Notes under the pieces: model-generated
Told to the model about the DNA's origin: nothing
The model's database searches: none
What the model saw: the letters and a program-made list of their open reading frames with translations, nothing else
Shown here: positions 1 to 7,367 of the stretch, piece after piece
How the letters are laid out: every line of letters starts with the position of its first letter
How positions within the stretch are numbered: the stretch's first letter is position 1
Position numbers and translations under genes: made by a program
Origin: an uncultured Clostridia bacterium
GTDB taxonomy: Bacteria > Bacillota > Clostridia > UBA1381
Length of the DNA stretch: 16,871 bases
Assembly (NCBI GenBank): GCA_905235885.1
Contig: CAJONM010000136.1
Span: 1-16,871 of the forward strand
Direction: 5' to 3'

Positions 1-16
1 AAAAAATGATTTAATT

Positions 17-60
17 GCCCGTGCGAAATATCCGACCTATGGTCGGAAACGCACATGGGC
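17..60. repeat. Nested inverted repeat (multi-stem dyad) upstream of cysS
   Basis: Three sets of complementary arms are nested around one centre: GCCC (17-20) with GGGC (57-60), GTGCG (21-25) with CGCAC (50-54), and TCCGACC (31-37) with GGTCGGA (41-47) around the loop TAT. Sixteen base pairs are possible over 44 nt, with a small A-rich internal loop. This lies outside any credible gene and upstream of the cysS promoter. It could be the 3' end of a transcript entering from the left, a dispersed palindromic repeat, or a protein-binding dyad. No T-tract follows, so a classical terminator is not well supported. Confidence 0.6.
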
Positions 61-62
61 AT

Positions 63-118
63 AACAAAGTGCTTTATCTTCTCTGCCCGCCGCAGGCGTG
101 CGCCGAAGGTGCTTTGTT
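63..118. repeat. Second, weaker inverted repeat next to the first
   Basis: The arms AACAAAG (63-69) and CTTTGTT (112-118) enclose a GC-rich core that holds a small CGCC/GGCG stem (88-91 with 95-98). The outer region also contains a near-direct repeat, AAAGTGCTTT (66-75) and AAGGTGCTTT (106-115). Together with the stronger dyad just upstream it fills most of the first 120 bases. I recognise no RNA family here; the function is unknown. Confidence 0.35.
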
Positions 119-166
119 CTTAAATTACTTTGAACAGGAAAAAAATAAAAAAATTTCACAAAACAG

Positions 167-195
167 TTGTATTTTTCCGATAGTGATGTTATAAT
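167..195 (+). promoter_or_regulatory. Sigma-A-type promoter of cysS, extended -10
   Basis: The -35 box is TTGTAT (167-172), the spacer is 17 bp, and the -10 box is a perfect TATAAT (190-195) preceded by TG at 187-188 (extended -10). Transcription would start near 202, leaving a leader of only about 20 nt before the cysS ATG. That is too short for a T-box antiterminator, which often controls cysS in Firmicutes. Confidence 0.8.
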
Positions 196-223
196 TGTTG
201 TATCTGCTGAAAGAGGGGATCGA

Positions 224-1615
224 ATGAAGATATATAATACCTTAACGAGGAGCAAGCAGGAGTTTGTTCCGATGGATAAGGATAATGTAAAGATGTATTC
301 CTGCGGCCCGACGGTGTATGATTATTTCCATATAGGAAACGCGCGTCCGTTTATCGTGTTCGACACGATGCGCCGTTATCTGGAATATATCGGGTACAAT
401 GTGACATTTGTGCAGAATTTCACCGATATTGACGATAAGATGATAAAACGCGCAAACGCCGAGGGGATAACCGTAAAGGAGCTTGGCGAGCGATTTATCG
501 CCGAATACTTTAAGGACGCCGAGGCTATAGGCGTAAGGAAAGCGACGATACACCCCAAGGCTACGGAAAATATAGACGCGATAATAGATACCGTAGAAAA
601 GCTCATTGACAACGGATACGCGTATGAAGCGGATGGCAGCGTATATTTTGCGACGAAGAAATTTGACGGATACGGAAAGCTGTCGCAGCAGCCGCTGGAG
701 GATCTGGAGGCAGGCGCGAGGATAGATGTAAGCGAGCATAAAAAAGACCCGATGGATTTCGCACTCTGGAAGTCGCGAAAGGAGGGCGAGCCGTTCTGGG
801 ACAGCCCATGGGGACAGGGGAGACCGGGCTGGCATATAGAATGCAGCGCGATGGCAAATAAATATTTGGGCGAGACGATCGACATCCATTCCGGAGGACA
901 GGATCTGATCTTCCCGCATCATGAGAATGAGATCGCCCAGAGCGAATGCGCCAATTGCGCGCAGTTCTCCCGATACTGGATGCACAACGGATATATAAAT
1001 ATAGACGGAAAGAAAATGAGCAAATCTTTGGGCAATTTCTTTACGGTGCGCGACATATTAAAGGAATATGACGGGGAGACGATCCGCTTCTTTATGCTGT
1101 CGGCGCATTACAGAAGCCCGATAAATTTTGCGGATACGCTCATGGAGCAGTCAAAATCGGCGGTAGAGCGCGTGTATACCTGTATAGAAAATCTTGAATT
1201 TTTGAAGGGCGCTGCCGCTGAGGGTGAATGTGACGCGGAGCTTGCCGAAAAGCTAAACGGCTGCCGCGACAAATTCCGCAGGGCAATGGATGATGATCTG
1301 AATACCGCCGACGCGATCGCGGCGATATTTGACATAGTATATATCGCCAATACCGAGATAACAAGCGGCTCCGGCAAGGCGGCAACAGAGCTTGCGCTCT
1401 CGCTTATCCGCGAGCTTGGCGGCGTACTGGGATTATTCACGAAGCAGAAGGACAATTCGCTTGACGCTGAGGTGGAAGCGCTGATAGAGCAGCGCAACGC
1501 GGCGAGAAAGGCGAAGGATTGGGCGGCGGCGGACGCGATCCGCGACAAGCTCAAGGCGATGAACATCATCATTAAGGATACGCGAGACGGCGTCAAATGG
1601 ACCATTCAGGTTTGA
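224..1615 (+). CDS. cysS: Cysteine--tRNA ligase (CysRS)
   Basis: Class I aminoacyl-tRNA synthetase that charges tRNA-Cys with cysteine in the cytoplasm. The 463-residue product has the usual family length. Visible marks are the HIGH-type motif HIGN (36-39), the KMSKS motif (264-268), and the expected zinc ligands Cys27, Cys207, His232 and Glu236 in the contexts SCGPT, IECSAM and PHHENE. The C-terminal part (about 330-463) is the helical, tRNA-binding DALR-type region. The ATG at 224 was chosen because AGAGGGG stands just upstream and the family's N-terminus ([14 protein letters not shown]) begins there. An in-frame TTG at 167 lies inside the promoter -35 box and cannot be the start. The next gene is mrnC, a pairing conserved in Bacillota. 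The stop codon TGA is the first triplet of a 57-bp repeat. Confidence 0.97.
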   Translation: MKIYNTLTRSKQEFVPMDKDNVKMYSCGPTVYDYFHIGNARPFIVFDTMRRYLEYIGYNVTFVQNFTDIDDKMIKRANAEGITVKELGERFIAEYFKDAEAIGVRKATIHPKATENIDAIIDTVEKLIDNGYAYEADGSVYFATKKFDGYGKLSQQPLEDLEAGARIDVSEHKKDPMDFALWKSRKEGEPFWDSPWGQGRPGWHIECSAMANKYLGETIDIHSGGQDLIFPHHENEIAQSECANCAQFSRYWMHNGYINIDGKKMSKSLGNFFTVRDILKEYDGETIRFFMLSAHYRSPINFADTLMEQSKSAVERVYTCIENLEFLKGAAAEGECDAELAEKLNGCRDKFRRAMDDDLNTADAIAAIFDIVYIANTEITSGSGKAATELALSLIRELGGVLGLFTKQKDNSLDAEVEALIEQRNAARKAKDWAAADAIRDKLKAMNIIIKDTRDGVKWTIQV

Positions 1616-1669
1616 GTAAAATCGTCCATCTTGCACGCTTTTGCAGGCTCGCGTACACAAAGTACAGAC
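1613..1669 (+). repeat. 57-bp direct repeat, copy 1, left arm of a long imperfect inverted repeat
   Basis: Copy 1 matches 1730-1786 at 54 of 57 positions, starting at the TGA stop of cysS and ending at ...AAAGTACAGAC. It is also half of an imperfect hairpin: AAAATCGT (1618-1625) is complementary to ACGATTTT (1696-1703), and GCAGGC (1643-1648) to GCCTGC (1672-1677), with partial pairing between (TTGCACGC region against TGCAAACGCACAA). The whole 1618-1703 stretch could form a long stem-loop between cysS and mrnC. It looks like a dispersed intergenic repeat, but only two copies are visible here. Confidence 0.7.
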
Positions 1670-1729
1670 TCGCCTGCTGCAAACGCACAACCTGAACGAT
1701 TTTCCTTCAAACCTCGGATATGTAAGGAG

Positions 1730-1786
1730 TGAGTAAAATCGTCCATCTTGCACGCTTTTGCAATCTTGCGTACACAAAGTACAGAC
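1730..1786 (+). repeat. 57-bp direct repeat, copy 2
   Basis: This is the second copy of the repeat at 1613-1669, offset by exactly 117 bp and differing at three clustered positions (1763, 1764 and 1767). The right-hand complementary arm present after copy 1 is not found after copy 2, so this copy is partial with respect to the inverted-repeat structure. It ends about 30 bp before the mrnC start. The 1616-1819 gap contains no credible coding sequence beyond these repeats. Confidence 0.7.
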
Positions 1787-1819
1787 CTGCGCTCACGGCA
1801 GTAAAAGGAATGTTAAAAA

Positions 1820-2242
1820 ATGATAGAGCTTGACATAAAATTCGGCAGGAAGCCGAATGAATACAATCCGCTCGTTGCGGCATATCTGGGCGATACGCTC
1901 TACGATCTGTATGTGCGGTCGCGGCTTATTGCCGACGAGGCGGCGATGAATGTAAACAAGCTTCATACCGCGGCGACAAAATTTGTCAGCGCACACGGAC
2001 AAAGTGAGGCGATAGGCAAGCTTGAGCCTATCCTGTCCGAGTCCGAGCTTGCCGCGTACAAGCACGGCAGGAACGCGAAATCATACACTGTTCCGAAAAA
2101 TGCCGATGTCGGCGAATACCGCCGCGCCACAGGCTTTGAGGCGCTTCTGGGAACGCTGTATATGAGCGGTGAGAGCGAGAGGCTCGAAGAGCTGATGGAG
2201 CTTGCATATGAAACGATAATAAATGCACTGGAGGTAAAGTAA
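1820..2242 (+). CDS. mrnC: Mini-ribonuclease 3
   Basis: Mini-III is a dimeric RNase III-like enzyme without a double-stranded-RNA-binding domain; in Bacillus it trims the stalk that yields the mature 23S rRNA ends. The 140-residue product has the family's length and consists only of the catalytic domain. The signature NPLVAAYLGDTLYDLYVR (16-33) carries the catalytic Asp25. The second conserved stretch TGFEALLGTLY (104-114) carries Glu107. The ATG at 1820 is preceded by AAGGA (1805-1809) at about 10 nt. It follows cysS, as in Bacillus, and ends 1 nt before the next gene, so it is probably co-transcribed with both; no promoter was seen in the repeat-filled gap before it. Confidence 0.93.
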   Translation: MIELDIKFGRKPNEYNPLVAAYLGDTLYDLYVRSRLIADEAAMNVNKLHTAATKFVSAHGQSEAIGKLEPILSESELAAYKHGRNAKSYTVPKNADVGEYRRATGFEALLGTLYMSGESERLEELMELAYETIINALEVK

Positions 2243-2243
2243 T

Positions 2244-3092
2244 ATGGATAAGAAAAGGGCGACTGAGCTTGCGATAATCGCAAACAAAGTCCGCAAGAAC
2301 GCACTCTGCGGCGTATATAACGCCGGAGCCGGGCATCCGGGCGGATCACTTTCGATAGCGGATGTTCTGGCATATCTCTATTTTGAGGAGATGAATATAA
2401 ACACCGCCGATCCGCAAATGCCCGACCGCGACAGGTTTGTCCTGTCAAAGGGTCATACGGCACCGGCGCTGTACGGCGTGCTTGCCGAGCGCGGATTTTT
2501 CCCTGTTGAGGACTGCGCGACGCTGAGAAAGATAGACAGCTATCTTCAGGGACACCCCGATATGAGAAAGGTACCGGGCGTTGATATGTCCACAGGTTCT
2601 TTGGGACAGGGCGTGGCGGTAGCCGGAGGCATGGCACTGGCGGCAAAGCTTGACGGCAAGTCGTACAGAGTATATTCCATTCTCGGTGACGGTGAGCTTG
2701 AGGAAGGACAAGTCTGGGAGCAGGCAATGTTCGCGCCCCACTATAAGCTCGACAACTTCACGATATTTGTTGATAATAACGGCTTGCAGATAGACGGCGA
2801 CATAACAAAGGTCATGAACCCCACGCCGATAGACAAGAAATTTGAGGCGTTCGGTTGGAATGTTATAGTTATAGACGCTCATGACTTTGACAGTATCGAA
2901 GCGGCTGTTGAGGCGGCGAAGGCGTGCAAGGGCAAGCCGACGGCGATCATATTAAAGTCTGTAAAGGGCAAGAATGTTTCGTTTATGGAAAATCAGGCGG
3001 CATGGCACGGTATCGCACCCGATACGGAGCAGTATCAGCAGGCGATATCCGAGCTTGACGCGCAAATAAAAGAATTGGAGGCGATGCTGTAA
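2244..3092 (+). CDS. Transketolase, N-terminal (TPP-binding) subunit
   Basis: First half of a split transketolase, which moves two-carbon ketol units between sugar phosphates in the pentose phosphate pathway. The 282-residue product covers the thiamine-diphosphate-binding domain only. Motifs include GHPGGSLS near residue 30, LSKGHTAPALY, STGSLGQG, and the TPP/metal motif GDGE (148-151) ending in the Asn pair 178-179 of FVDNNGLQ. It begins one base after the mrnC stop; GGAGG inside the end of mrnC serves as ribosome binding site. Its stop overlaps the start of the second subunit (TAATG), which favours equimolar synthesis. Split transketolases are common in Clostridia. Dihydroxyacetone-type substrates cannot be excluded from sequence alone. 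Confidence 0.94.
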   Translation: MDKKRATELAIIANKVRKNALCGVYNAGAGHPGGSLSIADVLAYLYFEEMNINTADPQMPDRDRFVLSKGHTAPALYGVLAERGFFPVEDCATLRKIDSYLQGHPDMRKVPGVDMSTGSLGQGVAVAGGMALAAKLDGKSYRVYSILGDGELEEGQVWEQAMFAPHYKLDNFTIFVDNNGLQIDGDITKVMNPTPIDKKFEAFGWNVIVIDAHDFDSIEAAVEAAKACKGKPTAIILKSVKGKNVSFMENQAAWHGIAPDTEQYQQAISELDAQIKELEAML

Positions 3093-4021
3093 TGGGTAAG
3101 AAAGCTACAAGACAATCATACGGCGAAGCGCTGGTAAAATACGGCAATGATGAAAACATAATCGTGCTTGATGCCGATCTTTCAAAATCTACAAAGACAG
3201 ACAGCTTCAAGAAGGTATATCCGGAGCGGTTTATAAACTGCGGCATTGCCGAGGCTGATATGATGTGCGTTGCGGCAGGGCTTGCGACTTGCGGCAAGAC
3301 GGTATTTGCGTCGAGCTTTGCGATGTTTGCGGCAGGCAGGGCATATGAGCAGATACGCAACTCCATAGGCTATCCGCAGCTGAATGTAAAGATAGGCGCG
3401 ACTCATGCCGGCATATCGGTAGGCGAGGACGGCGCGTCGCATCAGTGCCTGGAGGACATTGCCCTTATGCGAACGATACCGGGCATGGTAATACTTAACC
3501 CCGCCGATGACAGAGAGGCTCAGGCGTCCGTAAAGGCGGCTATAGATCATGACGGACCCGTTTATATGCGGTTTGGCAGACTTGCCGTTGAGGATCTCTA
3601 CGATGACGATTATAAATTTGAGCTTGGCAAGGGCGTTGAGCTTAGAAAGGGAGACGACGCGGCGATAATCGCAACGGGACTTATGGTCGGCGAGGCGATA
3701 AAGGCAGCCGAGCGGCTTCAGGCAGAGGGCATAAACGCCAGAGTCATAAATATCCACACCATAAAGCCGATAGACAAGGATATTATCATAAAAGCCGCAA
3801 AGGAAACAGGCGCGATAGTGACGGCTGAGGAGCATTATATCATGGGCGGCTTAGGCAGTGCGGTAGCAGAGGTGGTATGCGAAAGCGCGCCCTGTACCGT
3901 TAAGATAATCGGCACCGACAGATACGGTAAGTCGGGTAAACCGGCGGAGCTGTTTGTCGAGTACGGTCTTACGGCTGAAAATATTGCAAACAAGGTAAAA
4001 GAAGCGATGGCGCAGAAATAA
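3092..4021 (+). CDS. Transketolase, C-terminal subunit
   Basis: Second half of the split transketolase, 309 residues, containing the pyrimidine-binding domain and the C-terminal domain. The catalytic glutamate that activates the thiamine aminopyrimidine is Glu54 in FINCGIAEADMM. The conserved block ATHAGISVGEDGASHQCLEDIALMR and the following PADDREA are typical of the transketolase/1-deoxyxylulose-5-phosphate synthase Pyr domain. The last 110 residues, including TAEEHYIMGGLGSAVAE, form the C-terminal domain. The ATG overlaps the N-subunit stop by one base, so the two are translationally coupled and should form one heteromeric enzyme. DXP synthase is unlikely because that enzyme is a single, longer chain. 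Confidence 0.94.
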   Translation: MGKKATRQSYGEALVKYGNDENIIVLDADLSKSTKTDSFKKVYPERFINCGIAEADMMCVAAGLATCGKTVFASSFAMFAAGRAYEQIRNSIGYPQLNVKIGATHAGISVGEDGASHQCLEDIALMRTIPGMVILNPADDREAQASVKAAIDHDGPVYMRFGRLAVEDLYDDDYKFELGKGVELRKGDDAAIIATGLMVGEAIKAAERLQAEGINARVINIHTIKPIDKDIIIKAAKETGAIVTAEEHYIMGGLGSAVAEVVCESAPCTVKIIGTDRYGKSGKPAELFVEYGLTAENIANKVKEAMAQK

Positions 4022-4032
4022 TGGAGGATGCT

Positions 4033-4590
4033 ATGAAAAAGATACTTTCTGTTTTAGTATGTATGGGACTTGCTTTATCGTTGGCATCCTGCGGATGCAG
4101 CAAAAGCAAAACCCCCACCGTTACAGCGGTCGACACCATAAGCCCCGACACGCTTATAACCGTTGAGGACGCATCCGCCGTAGCCGGTGCAGCGCTTTTG
4201 ATGTCCGATGACGGCATAACAAACGACGGAACTGCTCTTTCCGTAACATATGTTGCGCGCGATATGGGCGCGGCCGATCCGGTAACTGTTCGCATCGAGC
4301 AGTTTTCCGAAACTCTGCCTACATCTCAGGTATGGGCAGATTATGAGAACAGCCGGCTTCAGCGCGGCGATATGGCATTTATCGAGGGCATAGGTCAGGA
4401 CTGCTTCGTAGCGTATCCGTTCATCAATGTATATGACAGAGGCTGCTTTATCAAAATAAGCGCAGGCTCCGGCGACAGTGACGCGCAGAGGGATATGCTT
4501 GTAAATCTCGCAACTAAAGCTGTTTCGGTGCTTGAAACGATGGTGAGCGCGGAAGCGGCGGGTGAAACTGACGCCAATGTTATTAAATAA
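4033..4590 (+). CDS. Putative lipoprotein of unknown function
   Basis: A small secreted protein of 185 residues that I do not recognise. The N-terminus MKKILSVLVCMGLALSLASC is a lipoprotein signal peptide: two lysines, a hydrophobic stretch and the lipobox LASC, with Cys20 as the lipid-anchored residue. The mature part has no membrane segment, is rich in Asp, Ala and Thr, and appears to be a single alpha/beta domain (about 40-170) with a central TVRIEQFSETLP strand. The start is the ATG at 4033, with GGAGG at 4023-4027; an ATG at 4021 overlaps the transketolase stop but would place extra residues before the signal peptide. It is the last gene before the hairpin at 4597. A distant resemblance to the DUF3558 type of lipoprotein is only an impression. 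Confidence 0.85.
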   Translation: MKKILSVLVCMGLALSLASCGCSKSKTPTVTAVDTISPDTLITVEDASAVAGAALLMSDDGITNDGTALSVTYVARDMGAADPVTVRIEQFSETLPTSQVWADYENSRLQRGDMAFIEGIGQDCFVAYPFINVYDRGCFIKISAGSGDSDAQRDMLVNLATKAVSVLETMVSAEAAGETDANVIK

Positions 4591-4596
4591 CCTAAG

Positions 4597-4621
4597 GGGG
4601 CTGTCACAAACCGACAGCCCC
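4597..4621 (+). terminator. Hairpin terminator after the lipoprotein gene
   Basis: The arms GGGGCTGTC (4597-4605) and GACAGCCCC (4613-4621) form a perfect 9-bp stem with a 7-nt loop, 6 bases after the lipoprotein stop. The tail is CAATTTTAAT, so the U-tract is weak. It probably ends the cysS cluster, but read-through into polA is plausible because I find no convincing promoter between the hairpin and polA. Confidence 0.7.
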
Positions 4622-4652
4622 AATTTTAATCGAAACCGAAAGGAGGCAGACA

Positions 4653-7286
4653 GTGAAAAAGCTATTAATTCTCGATTCCAACAGCATCATAAACCGCGCG
4701 TTCTACGGCGTTGCGACGCTGACGGCGCAGGACGGCACTCCCACAAACGGGATATACGGTTTTCTCAATATTCTCATAAAGCTTATAAATGACTACAAGC
4801 CTCAGTATATCCTTGCGGCATTTGACCTGAAGGCACCGACCTTCCGTCATAAAATGTATGATAAATACAAGGCAAACCGCAAGGGAATGCCCGACGAGCT
4901 TGCGGTGCAGATGCCGATATTAAAGGAAATACTCGGCGAAATGAATATACCGCTGCTTCAGCTTGAGGGGTATGAGGCGGATGACATTATCGGTACGGTA
5001 TCGCGCATATGCGGCGAGAACGGAATAGAATGCCTTATCGCAACGGGCGACCGCGACGATCTGCAGCTTGCAGGAGGCGGCACAACCGTAATACTGACAT
5101 CGACAAAGCAGGGCAGAACGGTGACGGAGCTGTATGACGCGGCGGCGGTAAAGGAAAAATACAGCGTTACCCCGTCCGAATTTGTGGATCTGAAGGCGCT
5201 TATGGGTGATAAATCCGACAATATCCCCGGCGTATCGGGCATAGGCGAGAAGACCGCGTCAAAGCTTATATCGGAATATTCGACGATCGAGAATATGTAC
5301 GAGCATATAGACGAGCTTGATGTTACGGAGCGTATAAAAAACAAGCTCCGCGATGAGCGCGACGCGGCGTTTTTAAGTAAACAGCTTGCCGCCATAGACA
5401 CGCGCGTGCCGATAGAGCCGGATCTTGTTGCGGCATCATTTGATGTGGATAAGCCCGAATACGGTACGGGACTGTATCAGGCATTGGCGGCATTGGGACT
5501 TAAAAGCGTTATAAAGAAGTTAGAGCTTACGCCGCCGGCGGAGGGCGCGGAGCAAAACGACGGCTTTTTCGATGATAAAACGATTATCATATGCAGCGAT
5601 GCCGCCGAATTTGCCGCCAAAACAAAAAAACTCAGCGGCAAGGCGGCAATATATCTGAATATGGATAAAGACGCGCTGCTGTCCGCCGCCGTATCGGACG
5701 GCAAGACGGCCGTATGCGCCGATTTTGGCGGCGTATTTGAGGCAATAAAGCCCATATTGGAAAACGATGACATACCGAAAATAACCTGCGGCATAAAGAA
5801 TGCGCTTGCCGCTCTCTTTGATGATGACGACAGCGTAAATATCATATTTGACTGCGCGGTTGCCGCGTATCTTGACAATCCGTCAAACAGCTTTGATATC
5901 GAGTCGCTTGCGGCGCATTATCTGGGAGTTTATATAGATGACAAAGAGGAGCAGGAGCAACTCTCGCTGCTTGATGACGCGCCGAAATCGGACAGGGACG
6001 GTAAATATGCACTTGCTGTATACGCGCTATATGAGCTGCTGTCTGAAAGGATAGAGACCAACGGTCAGCAAGAGCTGTTTTATAACGCCGAGCTGCCGCT
6101 CATACGCGTGCTTGCAGATATGCAGAGACTGGGTATAACGCTTGATACGGCACAGCTGGGCAGATTCGGGAAAATGCTGGGCGAGCGGATAAAGGAAAAA
6201 GAAACGGCTATATATGCGCTTGCCGGCGAGGAGTTCAATATCAATTCACCCAAGCAGCTCGGTACCGTTCTGTTTGAAAAAATGAAGCTGCCGGGCGGAA
6301 AGAAAACAAAGAGCGGCTACTCAACGCGCGCCGATGTTTTGGAAAAGCTAAGCGGCAGGCATAAGATAATAAGTGATATTCTCCAGTACAGGACTTATCA
6401 GAAGCTCAAATCGACCTATTGCGACAGCCTTGCCGCGCTGGCGGATCCGGAAACGAAAAGGATACATTCCGTTTTCCATCAGACAGGCACCGTTACGGGC
6501 AGATTAAGCTCCTCCGATCCCAACCTGCAAAATATCCCGACGCGCACCGAGCTTGGCCGCGAGCTGCGGAAGATGTTTGTTGCAAAGGAGGGCTGCGTTC
6601 TTGTGGACGCGGACTATTCGCAGATAGAATTGCGCGTTCTGGCGCATCTGTCCGATGACGAGGCGATGACGGACGCGTTCGCCAACGGCGCGGACATTCA
6701 CGCGGTAACGGCTTCAAAAATTTTGGGTATACCGATAGATCAGCTCACAAAAGAGGAGCGCGCAAGCGCAAAGGCGATAAATTTCGGCATAGTATACGGA
6801 ATGAGCGAGTACTCGCTTTCTCAGGATCTGGGCATAAGCTTCAAACAGGCAAAGTCGTACATGGACGAATATTTCGGCAAATACAGCGGCGTTCGCCGTT
6901 ATCTGGACGAGCTTAAAAGGGACGCGTATAAAAACGGATGTGTAAAGACGATGATGGGGCGCATACGCTACATTCCCGAACTCAGCTCATCAAACGCAAA
7001 TCTGCGCGGCTACGGCGAGAGGATAGCCATGAATACACCCATACAGGGTACGGCGGCGGACATAATAAAGCTTGCCATGGTAAGGGTATATAACAGATTG
7101 AAGGAAGAGCGTCTTGCCGCGCGGCTGATATTGCAGGTGCATGACGAGCTTATAATCGAAGCGCCGGAGAATGAGGCGGAAAGGGTAACGGAAATTTTAA
7201 AGAACGAAATGGAAAATGCCGCCGCATTGCGCGTTCCGCTCATTGTCGATATATCCGTCGGCAAGAGCTGGTATGAAGCAAAGTAA
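4653..7286 (+). CDS. polA: DNA polymerase I (5'-3' exonuclease and polymerase, proofreading domain degenerate)
   Basis: Family A polymerase for Okazaki fragment maturation and gap filling; 877 residues, the normal length. Residues 1-290 are the 5'-3' exonuclease, with its acidic metal sites intact in LDSNS, AAFDLKAPTFRHK, EGYEADDIIG, ATGDRDDLQL and LMGDKSDNIPGV, followed by the helix-hairpin-helix GIGEKTA. Residues about 310-470 match the 3'-5' exonuclease fold but lack the catalytic DxE (AIYLNMDKDAL stands there), so proofreading is probably lost, as in Bacillus and Thermus enzymes. The polymerase part has motif A with Asp654 (DADYSQIELR), motif B with Arg703, Lys707, Phe711 and Tyr715 (KAINFGIVYG), and motif C with Asp831-Glu832 (QVHDELI). 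The start is GTG at 4653, with AAAGGAGG 6 nt upstream. Confidence 0.98.
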   Translation: MKKLLILDSNSIINRAFYGVATLTAQDGTPTNGIYGFLNILIKLINDYKPQYILAAFDLKAPTFRHKMYDKYKANRKGMPDELAVQMPILKEILGEMNIPLLQLEGYEADDIIGTVSRICGENGIECLIATGDRDDLQLAGGGTTVILTSTKQGRTVTELYDAAAVKEKYSVTPSEFVDLKALMGDKSDNIPGVSGIGEKTASKLISEYSTIENMYEHIDELDVTERIKNKLRDERDAAFLSKQLAAIDTRVPIEPDLVAASFDVDKPEYGTGLYQALAALGLKSVIKKLELTPPAEGAEQNDGFFDDKTIIICSDAAEFAAKTKKLSGKAAIYLNMDKDALLSAAVSDGKTAVCADFGGVFEAIKPILENDDIPKITCGIKNALAALFDDDDSVNIIFDCAVAAYLDNPSNSFDIESLAAHYLGVYIDDKEEQEQLSLLDDAPKSDRDGKYALAVYALYELLSERIETNGQQELFYNAELPLIRVLADMQRLGITLDTAQLGRFGKMLGERIKEKETAIYALAGEEFNINSPKQLGTVLFEKMKLPGGKKTKSGYSTRADVLEKLSGRHKIISDILQYRTYQKLKSTYCDSLAALADPETKRIHSVFHQTGTVTGRLSSSDPNLQNIPTRTELGRELRKMFVAKEGCVLVDADYSQIELRVLAHLSDDEAMTDAFANGADIHAVTASKILGIPIDQLTKEERASAKAINFGIVYGMSEYSLSQDLGISFKQAKSYMDEYFGKYSGVRRYLDELKRDAYKNGCVKTMMGRIRYIPELSSSNANLRGYGERIAMNTPIQGTAADIIKLAMVRVYNRLKEERLAARLILQVHDELIIEAPENEAERVTEILKNEMENAAALRVPLIVDISVGKSWYEAK

Positions 7287-7301
7287 GCGATAAACTTATG
7301 C

Positions 7302-7330
7302 TTGACTAAATTCGCGCCGTATGGTAGAAT
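7302..7330 (+). promoter_or_regulatory. Sigma-A-type promoter of the flavodiiron operon, extended -10
   Basis: TTGACT (7302-7307) is followed by a 17-bp spacer and TAGAAT (7325-7330), with TG at 7322-7323 giving an extended -10. It lies 15 bp after the polA stop. The predicted start near 7337 gives a leader of about 30 nt before the flavodiiron ATG. No terminator hairpin separates it from polA. Confidence 0.8.
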
Positions 7331-7367
7331 AGCAGTGCGAAGTAATATATCAAGGAGAACAATTTAC

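Noticed and set aside
167..223. TTG start at 167 extending cysS by 19 residues
   Set aside because: The TTG is the -35 box of the promoter at 167-195; the ATG at 224 has a good ribosome binding site and matches the family N-terminus.
120..223. T-box leader controlling cysS
   Set aside because: The promoter lies only about 30 nt upstream of the ATG, leaving no room, and no T-box sequence or specifier stem is visible.
242..985. Long minus-strand ORF of 247 codons antisense to cysS
   Set aside because: It is a shadow of cysS; no recognisable protein motif or start signals.
1618..1703. Intrinsic terminator between cysS and mrnC
   Set aside because: The inverted repeat is long and imperfect with a large loop; the TTTT at the end is part of the right arm and no U-tract follows a compact GC stem.
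1433..1777. Minus-strand ORF of 114 codons with an internal peptide repeat
   Set aside because: The peptide repeat is only the translation of the 57-bp DNA repeat, and the rest runs antisense to cysS.
1613..1786. CRISPR array
   Set aside because: There are only two 57-bp copies with one 60-bp gap and no cas genes.
1963..2727. Minus-strand ORF of 254 codons across mrnC and the transketolase N subunit
   Set aside because: It is an Arg/Pro/Ser-rich shadow frame opposite two well-supported genes.
4021..4032. ATG at 4021 as start of the lipoprotein
   Set aside because: It would put four acidic or neutral residues before the signal peptide, and the GGAGG site lies after it.
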